Positions 22,376-27,804 of a stretch of 28,816 bases of DNA are shown one piece after another. The translations under genes were made by a program, and so were the position numbers. The notes under the pieces were generated by a model that ran no database searches, was not told where the DNA came from, and saw only the letters and a program-made list of their open reading frames with translations. Position 1 is the first letter of the stretch. Each line of letters begins with the position of its first letter. Origin of the DNA: Selenomonadales bacterium UBA7018 (GTDB lineage Bacteria > Bacillota > Negativicutes > Selenomonadales > Selenomonadaceae); the NCBI GenBank assembly GCA_002448305.1, contig DJWY01000009.1, positions 117,338-146,153 of the forward strand. The letters run 5' to 3'.

Positions 22376-22997
22376 TAGCAAACCTCGCGATACAAGAATT
22401 AATTGGGACGCCCGCCGCGCTGAATTTATTTTCGTAAGCAGTGCGAATATTATCGGGCGGCTCGTCGGCGTGCAAGTCGTTCGTCACGTCGCGAACTTCA
22501 AGCCCCGCTAAAGCGAATTGCTCCAATGAAAAATCAAATAGTGCGCGGTTGTCTGTCTTGAAATAAATTTCGCCTTCTGGCTTTAAAATTTTCTTGTACA
22601 TTTCCAAAAAGCGGACATGCGTCAAGCGGCGTTTAGCGTGACGCTTTTTAGGCCACGGGTCGCAAAAATTTATATAGAGCCTGTCAACTTCGTGCTCGCC
22701 GAAAAGTTCGCTGATGTTATTCACGTCGAAAACAATCAATCGGACGTTCGATAAATTTTTTTCGCGAACCTTCCGCGCCGCCGATAATACGCAAGTCTTT
22801 TCGACTTCAAGCCCGATAAAATTTATTTGCGGGTTGCGTTCAGCTATTTGCGTTATAAAATCGCCCATGCCCGTACCTAATTCAACGTAAAGTTCTCGCG
22901 TCAAATCCTTTTTTATCGGCTCAACTTCGCCGACCGTCACGAAGTCTTCAAACTGCTTTAATTTCTCGTCTGTGTGCGGTTTTTTCCTCAAGCGCAA
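22368..22997 (-). CDS. trmB: tRNA (guanine-N7-)-methyltransferase
   Basis: A 209-residue SAM-dependent enzyme making m7G46 in tRNA. The SAM site VELGTGMGDF (38-47), GLEVEKTC, and the catalytic/tRNA-binding FCDPWPKKRHAKRRLT (112-127) are diagnostic, and FKTDNRALFDFSL follows. The start is TTG 22997, with GGAG 9 bases upstream inside the end of aroF. It begins 6 bases after aroF and overlaps tsaD by 8 bases, so it is the second gene of the aroF operon. Confidence 0.96.
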   Translation of the reverse strand: MRLRKKPHTDEKLKQFEDFVTVGEVEPIKKDLTRELYVELGTGMGDFITQIAERNPQINFIGLEVEKTCVLSAARKVREKNLSNVRLIVFDVNNISELFGEHEVDRLYINFCDPWPKKRHAKRRLTHVRFLEMYKKILKPEGEIYFKTDNRALFDFSLEQFALAGLEVRDVTNDLHADEPPDNIRTAYENKFSAAGVPINSCIARFANG

Positions 22998-23003
22998 AAT
23001 TTC

Positions 23004-24035
23004 TCACTCCTCAAGACCGATTAAATTTTCTTCGCGCAGGAACGTCGACAATTTTTTTATGCCGCTCATAATTGAACGATAATGTTCGGGCGTCAACGAC
23101 TGCGGACCGTCGGAAAGTGCGCGTGCCGGATTCGGGTGCATTTCCATCATCAAACCATCTGCGCCCGCCGCTATTGCCGCTAATGCCATTGGCTTTACCA
23201 TGCGCCATTTTCCGGTTCCGTGAGACGGGTCAACGATTATCGGCAAATGCGACAGGTGCTTAACTGCCGCGACTGCCGACAAGTCAAGCGTATTGCGCGT
23301 GTAAGTTTCATACGTCCGGATTCCGCGTTCGCATAAAACTACATCGGGATTGCCCGCGTTCATAATGTATTCGGCGGCATTAAGCCATTCATCGATTGTC
23401 GCGGCAAGTCCGCGCTTCAAAAGGACAGGGCGTTTGCATTTTCCGACCTCTTTAAGCAATCCAAAGTTTTGCATATTCCTTGCGCCAATTTGCAACATGT
23501 CAGCATACTCGGCGACAGGGGCAATGCCTTCGACCGTCGTAACTTCCGTGACGATTTTTAAACCAGTAACTTCGCGAGCTTCAGCTAAATATTTCAGCCC
23601 TTCAATTTCTAAACCTTGAAACGAATAGGGCGAAGTTCTCGGCTTGAACGCGCCGCCGCGCAGGAATTGTGCGCCACCCTCTTTGACGATTTTAGCCGCC
23701 TTCAAAATTTGTTCGCGATTTTCGACCGCACAAGGTCCCGCCATTATGACAGGTTCGCTGCCGCCGATTTTCACGCCGTCAACATCAATAACGCTTGCTT
23801 GCGGATGAAATTCTCGACTAGCCAATTTATAACTCTTTGAAATCGCAACGGAACTTTCAACGCCAGGCAAAGCGTCAATCGCTACCGACGCCAGCTTAGT
23901 TTTATCGCCTATGACGCCAACAATTTTTTGCTGTGCTCCCTCCATAATCTTAGCGTCAAGCCCGACACTTTTTATCGCCTTTATGACCTCTTCAATATTT
24001 CTTGAAGTCGCCTCCGGATTCATTATGATAACCAT
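23004..24035 (-). CDS. aroF: 3-deoxy-7-phosphoheptulonate (DAHP) synthase
   Basis: A 343-residue type I-beta DAHP synthase that joins phosphoenolpyruvate and erythrose 4-phosphate in the first step of the shikimate pathway. Residues 1-80 form an N-terminal ferredoxin-like (ACT-like) regulatory domain, as in the Thermotoga enzyme. The barrel shows IMAGPCAVE (metal Cys102), GGAFKPRTSPYSFQG, QIGARNMQN, LLKRG and IIVDPSHGTGKW. The ATG at 24035 has GGAGAG 9 bases upstream. It heads the operon aroF-trmB-tsaD-queF-pdxK-kinase-regulator. Directly upstream is the integrase relic. Confidence 0.94.
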   Translation of the reverse strand: MVIIMNPEATSRNIEEVIKAIKSVGLDAKIMEGAQQKIVGVIGDKTKLASVAIDALPGVESSVAISKSYKLASREFHPQASVIDVDGVKIGGSEPVIMAGPCAVENREQILKAAKIVKEGGAQFLRGGAFKPRTSPYSFQGLEIEGLKYLAEAREVTGLKIVTEVTTVEGIAPVAEYADMLQIGARNMQNFGLLKEVGKCKRPVLLKRGLAATIDEWLNAAEYIMNAGNPDVVLCERGIRTYETYTRNTLDLSAVAAVKHLSHLPIIVDPSHGTGKWRMVKPMALAAIAAGADGLMMEMHPNPARALSDGPQSLTPEHYRSIMSGIKKLSTFLREENLIGLEE

Positions 24036-24061
24036 AAAATTTTTCTCTCCTTAAATCTTTA

Positions 24062-24092
24062 ATAATACAAAAATCAATGCGTAGCTTGTCTA
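24062..24092 (-). promoter_or_regulatory. Possible aroF promoter at the edge of the integrase relic
   Basis: On the minus strand TAGACA (24087-24092) and TATTAT (24062-24067) are separated by 19 bases, longer than ideal. It overlaps the last codons of the integrase relic. Confidence 0.3.
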
Positions 24093-24513
24093 CATTTTGT
24101 CTGCATGATTTTCGTAAAAAAATACCCACGCTTTTGTAAATATGTGATTTGCCGACTTAATTTTATTTCCTTAGCTTCAAAGTCAATATCACTCCATGCC
24201 AAACCTAACACTTCACTTAATCGCATTCCCGTGTAATAAAGCAATAATAAAGCAATAATAATGGGATATACATTGGCGTGCCAAAAGGATATTTTTCAAA
24301 TAAAGTTCGAAACTGCTCTGGCGTGATTGCTTCGCTCGTTATACCTATATCACTTTACATAAACCTTGTGTACTTTTCGATAACGGCGTTATATGCCGCG
24401 TCTTTTGTCGGATAACCGCCTTTTTCTATGACTTTGCGCTTGCCGTTGACTATTCCTGCTTCAAAAATAAAGCTCCACGTCTTACCGCGTTTTCTTGTCC
24501 TTACCTGCGCCAT
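24074..24513 (-). pseudogene. Relic of a tyrosine integrase (Tn916/phage type)
   Basis: An intact start with a ribosome binding site (GGAG, 6 bases) leads into MAQVRTRKRGKTWSFIFEAG, the arm DNA-binding domain of Tn916-like integrases. After 52 residues an in-frame TAA follows RFM. The frame then resumes at SDIGITSEAITPEQFRTLF, FEKYPFGTPMYIPL, so the whole core-binding domain (about 100 residues) is deleted. An 11-bp tandem duplication (24240-24250 and 24251-24261) then breaks the frame. Removing one copy restores LLLLYYTGMRLSEVLGLAW, which carries the first catalytic Arg. The gene ends at TGA 24074 without the His-x-x-Arg and Tyr motifs. It cannot be active. Confidence 0.85.
24240..24261. repeat. 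11-bp tandem duplication in the integrase relic
   Basis: AGCAATAATAA occurs twice in direct tandem. The length is not a multiple of three, so it shifts the integrase frame. Confidence 0.85.
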
Positions 24514-24534
24514 AATTTTCTCCTTAAAAATTTA

Positions 24535-24556
24535 CCCCTGCTAGAGGGGCTTTTTA
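24535..24556. terminator. Small bidirectional hairpin between integrase and repressor relics
   Basis: CCCCT and AGGGG pair around GCTAG, followed by CTTTTT on the plus strand and GTAAATTTTT on the minus strand. It separates the two relics. Confidence 0.6.
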
Positions 24557-25246
24557 CTTTGCAATCTTAACGTTATTGAAGAATTCGTATATAGCGAACG
24601 CTCTCGCCATGTCCGATAATTCTTTTTTCGTGAGTTCTAGCTCGGTAAATGACCTACCTTCAAGGCGGAACTTCGCGCCGCACTCTGGTTATAACTAAAA
24701 GTTAATTGCCCTATCATACTTCTTATCAGTTGTTTACCTTCGTCAGTCAAGGAACGGTAGCTATTAACAAGCTCTGCTTTGTCTTTATCGCGCTTTGATA
24801 CTTCAGATGTCCAGCCCATTAAATATTCCGTGTCGTCGCCAACGCCTCTGCAATTTCCATTATTTTTGATTGTGGTAAGTCAGTTAAACCTAATTCAATT
24901 TTGTAAACATCCCCACGATGGCGGGGGCTTTCGACAATTAAAAAATTCTAATTCGTCGGGGCTGGTTTACACAGCCTCTATCCTGTAAAGCAACAAGGCT
25001 TATCAGGCTACATTTACGGAAAGATACACAAATCTCACCTCCCTTCAAGGGAGATTGTAACAAAAATTATCGGAGAAAGGAAGTGAACGGCGCGTTTCCT
25101 TCCCATAGCTAAAGCTAGGGGTTTCCGCCGCGCATTATTTTATGAATAGAAGTCCGTGACTTATAGCCAGCTTTTTTAGCGAGTGCGTCTTGCGTCATAT
25201 TCAATTCCTCGCGTCTATGTTTTATTCGCCTGTAAAGTTCCAGCAT
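24554..25246 (-). pseudogene. XRE-family phage-type repressor, split by an insertion
   Basis: The N-terminal part (25136-25246) reads MLELYRRIKHRREELNMTQD, ALAKKAGYKSRTSIHKI, a typical helix-turn-helix. The reading is then interrupted by about 235 bp. It resumes at about 24900 as KIELGLTDLPQSKIMEIAEA, exactly where the family sequence would continue (HKI joined to ELG). Beyond that, one lost G in TTGGC shifts the frame before GDDTEYLMGWTSEV. A second indel near 24680 precedes FRLEGRSFTELELTKKELSD and the terminal NNVKIAK; this last piece could belong to another gene. GGGAGG and a consensus promoter (25279-25307) still precede the start. The gene once controlled an integrated element and is now non-functional. 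Confidence 0.82.
24901..25136. mobile_element. IS200/IS605-like mini-element without transposase
   Basis: About 235 bp lie between the two halves of the repressor gene. At one end is a hairpin, CCCC-A-CG with CG-G-GGG followed by CTTTCG (24911-24932). At the other, nested palindromes GGCGCG...CGCCGCGC enclose CCCATAGCTAAAGCTAGGGG (25088-25133). Such imperfect subterminal hairpins are the form of IS200/IS605 ends. No target duplication is evident, as expected for this family. Inside are a third hairpin (CTCCCTT-AAGGGAG, 25041-25055) and no transposase frame. It is either an internally deleted IS or a MITE-like derivative. The exact ends are uncertain by a few bases because AAAAT occurs at both. 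Confidence 0.65.
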
Positions 25247-25278
25247 TGCAATTCGCCCTCCCTCAAATATTTTTTGTC

Positions 25279-25307
25279 ATTATAATTCAACGAGCTAGAA
25301 GTTTCAA
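25279..25307 (-). promoter_or_regulatory. Repressor promoter with operator-like palindrome
   Basis: On the minus strand TTGAAA (25302-25307), exactly 17 bases, TATAAT (25279-25284). The palindrome TTTCA-AC-TGAAA (25302-25313) covers the -35 box, which is the normal place for an autoregulatory operator. Confidence 0.8.
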
Positions 25308-25398
25308 CTGAAATTTACTTCATAAAGTTTTTGTTGATTTTCAGTGAATAATGCATTGAAATGCACTTGTAATTTTAAAGTGAACAAGGAGTATAAAA
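25308..25398. promoter_or_regulatory. Divergent control region of the decayed element
   Basis: Between the repressor start and the Cro-like start are the inverted repeats ACTT-CATA-AAGT (about 25317-25328) and TGCATT-GA-AATGCA (about 25351-25364), plus AGTGAA half-sites. A weak plus-strand promoter (TTGATT, 17 bases, TGAAAT) can be drawn. The layout is that of a phage immunity region. Confidence 0.45.
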
Positions 25399-25491
25399 AT
25401 GACAAACACATTACTTTTGGAAATGGCAATTCGACGAGCAGGATTAACGAAAAAAGAAGTAGCACATAAACTCGGATTGTCATTTGCATAA
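25399..25491 (+). pseudogene. Truncated Cro-like helix-turn-helix ORF
   Basis: Thirty residues: MTNTLLLEMAIRRAGLTKKE, then VAHKLGLSFA and a stop. This is the first half of an XRE/Cro-type helix-turn-helix (GLTKKEVAHKLGLS), lacking the recognition helix and everything after it. AAGGAG lies 8 bases before the ATG. It faces the repressor gene across the control region, the position of a cro or antirepressor gene. The abrupt end suggests a deletion that joined it to unrelated downstream sequence. Confidence 0.6.
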
Positions 25492-25515
25492 AACTCTATT
25501 TAGGAGATTGAGGAA

Positions 25516-25635
25516 ATGAAAATCATTCGGGAAGTATTAGCGGAGATACCGTCGGAATTGTTGTTCTTCGCGTTTATCGGCGGGATAATCGGCGGTTACT
25601 TAATCGGCTCTTTAGCGCAATGGAGGCTTAAATGA
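25516..25635 (+). CDS. 39-residue membrane peptide
   Basis: Reads MKIIREVLAEIPSELLFFAF then IGGIIGGYLIGSLAQWRLK. One membrane helix with small-residue spacing (GGIIGGYLIG, a glycine-zipper-like pattern) is flanked by charged ends. GGAG lies 9 bases before the ATG. The stop TGA overlaps a short following ATG. It lies within the decayed element and may be a former phage or ICE membrane peptide, for example a toxin or superinfection protein; that is only a possibility. Confidence 0.5.
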   Translation: MKIIREVLAEIPSELLFFAFIGGIIGGYLIGSLAQWRLK

Positions 25636-25788
25636 TTTCTGAACTTGTTATCCAAGAGATTGAAGCCGCTTGAAGAAATCTGGCAATACAATGCAATGGT
25701 CAGAGGAATGCAAAACTATTACCGAATTGCTACGGATATGAAAAAGCTCAATGAATTAAGAAAACTCGTTGGAAATATTATCCTTTAG
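25636..25788 (+). pseudogene. C-terminal fragment of a group II intron maturase/reverse transcriptase
   Basis: A 50-residue open frame with no proper start: FLNLLSKRLKPLEEIWQYNA then MVRGMQNYYRIATDMKKLNE. The pattern YNAxVRGxxNYYxxAT is characteristic of the maturase domain (GIIM) of group II intron-encoded reverse transcriptases. All polymerase motifs are absent, and no domain V/VI intron RNA structure was recognised downstream. It is therefore a deletion remnant that joined the end of a maturase to the membrane-peptide region. Confidence 0.6.
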
Positions 25789-25949
25789 GTAGATTGATTA
25801 GATTGAAAGAAGTTAGCAAAGATGGAACGCTTTGTGCCGTGAAAATCGCTTGCACGGTGTGGAGTGGGTGCTTTTTGTATGGAGCGTCACTTTGGGAATT
25901 GGCGTATACAGTTCGCGATATGCGGCAAACGAAAAGGAAACTCAGATAA
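25755..25949 (+). CDS. Uncertain small ORF upstream of leuA
   Basis: A frame of 64 codons bounded by stops reads TRWKYYPLGRLIRLKEVSKD, then GTLCAVKIACTVWSGCFLYG, ASLWELAYTVRDMRQTKRK. A TTG at 25794 is the only likely start, and no ribosome binding site precedes it. The middle is hydrophobic and aromatic and could be one membrane segment. It overlaps the maturase fragment in another frame and ends 5 bases before the leuA -35 box. It may be a fragment of a gene from the decayed element. Confidence 0.25.
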   Translation: MKKTRWKYYPLGRLIRLKEVSKDGTLCAVKIACTVWSGCFLYGASLWELAYTVRDMRQTKRKLR

Positions 25950-25953
25950 ATAT

Positions 25954-25982
25954 TTGCAATAAGCCGCCCTTAAGAATATAAT
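25954..25982 (+). promoter_or_regulatory. leuA promoter
   Basis: TTGCAA (25954-25959), 17 bases, TATAAT (25977-25982), 39 bases before the TTG start. The leader is too short for a T-box or leucine attenuator. Confidence 0.78.
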
Positions 25983-26021
25983 TACTCGCGTAAAATTTTT
26001 AGTTTCAACGAGGTGTTAAGT

Positions 26022-27692
26022 TTGAAGAATTATACAAAGTACAGCAAGGGCTATTTCATGCCGCCCGAAATAATTTTGGATTGGGCGCGCAAAGAATATC
26101 CGACGAAAGCTCCGGTGTGGTGCAGTGTCGACCTGCGCGACGGCAATCAATCGCTGATTATTCCAATGAGCCTTGACGAGAAAATTGAGTTCTATAAAAC
26201 GCTTGTTAAAATTGGGTTCAAGGAAATTGAAGTTGGCTTCCCTGCCGCTAGCGATACTGAATACGCGCTTTTGCGCAAGCTGATTGAAGAAAATCTTATT
26301 CCCGACGATGTAACCGTTCAAGTTTTGACGCAGGCACGGGAACATATTATAAAGAAAACTTTTGAGGCTCTAGACGGCGCGAAAAATGCAATCGTCCACG
26401 TTTACAATTCAACTTCAGTTGCTCAACGCGAGCAAGTCTTCCGCATGTCCAAAGACGAAATTAAAAACATTGCGATTGACGGCGCGAAACTTTTGCTTGA
26501 GCTGACGAATAAGGCGGGCGCAAATTATCGCTTTGAATATTCGCCCGAAAGTTTCACCGGCACCGAGCCAGAATACGCCCTTGAAGTTTGTAACGTTGTC
26601 CTTGACGTTTGGGAGCCTGTCATTGACCGCCGCCCGATTATAAATATTCCTGTGACTGTCGAAATGAGTTTGCCGCACGTTTACGCCATGCAGGTTGCTT
26701 ACATTAATAAATATTTGAAGTTCCGCGATAAAGTCGTTTTGAGTTTGCACCCGCATAACGATAGGGGCTGTGGCGTCGCCGATTGTGAGCTTGGACTTTT
26801 GGCGGGCGCAGATAGAATTGAAGGTACGCTTTTCGGCAACGGCGAACGCACCGGCAATGTTGACATTGTTACTTTGGCAATGAATATGTTCGCGTTGGGC
26901 GTCGACCCTGAACTTGACTTTACGAATATGCCCGCGCTTGTCGAAATGTATGAGCGCGTAACCAGAATGCACGTTCACGACCGCCAACCTTATGCGGGCG
27001 CGTTAGTGTTTACGGCTTTCAGCGGAAGTCATCAAGACGCGATTGCAAAAGGTATGCATTGGCGCGACGAAAAAAATCCCGACCGCTGGACAGTTCCTTA
27101 TTTGCCAATCGACCCGCACGATGTCGGGCGCGAATACGACGGCGATGTTATTAGAATCAATTCGCAGAGCGGCAAAGGCGGCGTCGGTTTCATTATGGAG
27201 CAAAAATACGGAATCGAAATGCCCAAGAAAATGCGCGAGGACTTCGGCTATTGCGTCAAAGCTGTTTCCGACCGCAAGCATAAAGAACTTTTGCCCGACG
27301 AAATTTATCAGATTTTCAGCGACCAATATGTCAATGTCGACAAGCCATATAAGCTGATTGAATTTCAACTGCGCAAAGAACCCGGCGGCGCGAGAGTCGG
27401 TAGCGTCGATTTGGAAATTAATGGCGAGCGCGTAACGTATATGGCGCGCGGCAACGGTCGTCTCGATGCAATCTCCAACGCATTGCAGAAAAATCTCGGC
27501 ATAAACTATTCCAATTTGACTTACAACGAACACGCACTCGAAATCGGGCAATCTGCGCGGGCTATCGCTTATATCTCAATCACCGGCGCTGACGGAAAAG
27601 TTAATTGGGGCGCAGGCATGGATACCGATATTATCACCGCGTCAGTTCAAGCCCTCTTAAGCGCAATTAATCGAATGGTTGCTAAGAAATAA
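26022..27692 (+). CDS. leuA: 2-isopropylmalate synthase
   Basis: A 556-residue enzyme condensing acetyl-CoA with 2-oxoisovalerate in leucine biosynthesis; it is the long LeuA type with an alpha-isopropylmalate/homocitrate synthase barrel. The metal and substrate loop SVDLRDGNQSL (35-45), VGFPAAS, HVYNSTS, LHPHNDRGCG (metal His residues) and GNGERTGN are visible. The C-terminal domain (about 430-556) is the leucine-binding regulatory domain, with GARVGSVDLEINGERVTYMA. The start is TTG 26022: GAGG lies 8 bases upstream, while the GTG at 26013 is part of that ribosome binding site. It has its own promoter and terminator. Other leu genes are not adjacent. Confidence 0.95.
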   Translation: MKNYTKYSKGYFMPPEIILDWARKEYPTKAPVWCSVDLRDGNQSLIIPMSLDEKIEFYKTLVKIGFKEIEVGFPAASDTEYALLRKLIEENLIPDDVTVQVLTQAREHIIKKTFEALDGAKNAIVHVYNSTSVAQREQVFRMSKDEIKNIAIDGAKLLLELTNKAGANYRFEYSPESFTGTEPEYALEVCNVVLDVWEPVIDRRPIINIPVTVEMSLPHVYAMQVAYINKYLKFRDKVVLSLHPHNDRGCGVADCELGLLAGADRIEGTLFGNGERTGNVDIVTLAMNMFALGVDPELDFTNMPALVEMYERVTRMHVHDRQPYAGALVFTAFSGSHQDAIAKGMHWRDEKNPDRWTVPYLPIDPHDVGREYDGDVIRINSQSGKGGVGFIMEQKYGIEMPKKMREDFGYCVKAVSDRKHKELLPDEIYQIFSDQYVNVDKPYKLIEFQLRKEPGGARVGSVDLEINGERVTYMARGNGRLDAISNALQKNLGINYSNLTYNEHALEIGQSARAIAYISITGADGKVNWGAGMDTDIITASVQALLSAINRMVAKK

Positions 27693-27712
27693 TTTAATCG
27701 TCATAGAGCACT

Positions 27713-27742
27713 AAGCGTGGAGAAAAGTCTCCGCGCTTTTTT
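27713..27742 (+). terminator. leuA terminator
   Basis: AAGCG-t-GGAGA, loop AAAG, TCTCC-g-CGCTT, then a T-run. A strong rho-independent terminator. Confidence 0.9.
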
Positions 27743-27754
27743 GCTGAATCTGCT

Positions 27755-27781
27755 TAACTGTACAGGAAAAAATTTCGATAA
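27755..27781 (+). promoter_or_regulatory. Possible sigma-28-like promoter
   Basis: TAAC, 15 bases, TTCGATAA (27774-27781) resembles the flagellar sigma-28 pattern TAAA-N15-GCCGATAA, with three mismatches. A sigma-70 reading (TTAACT, 17, GATAAA) is equally possible. Confidence 0.25.
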
Positions 27782-27804
27782 ACTTTCGAGAGAGGTGAAG
27801 CTAA

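Noticed and set aside
24779..24988. A 69-codon plus-strand frame across the repressor relic and mini-element.
   Set aside because: It spans the insertion junction and is antisense to the repressor; its sequence matches nothing I recognise.
25954..26021. A T-box or leucine attenuator before leuA.
   Set aside because: Only about 33 bases lie between the expected transcription start and the start codon, too short for either, and no leader peptide with Leu codons is seen.
26415..27551. Two long minus-strand frames (190 and 182 codons) inside leuA.
   Set aside because: Both are antisense to conserved leuA sequence and have no start context or motif.
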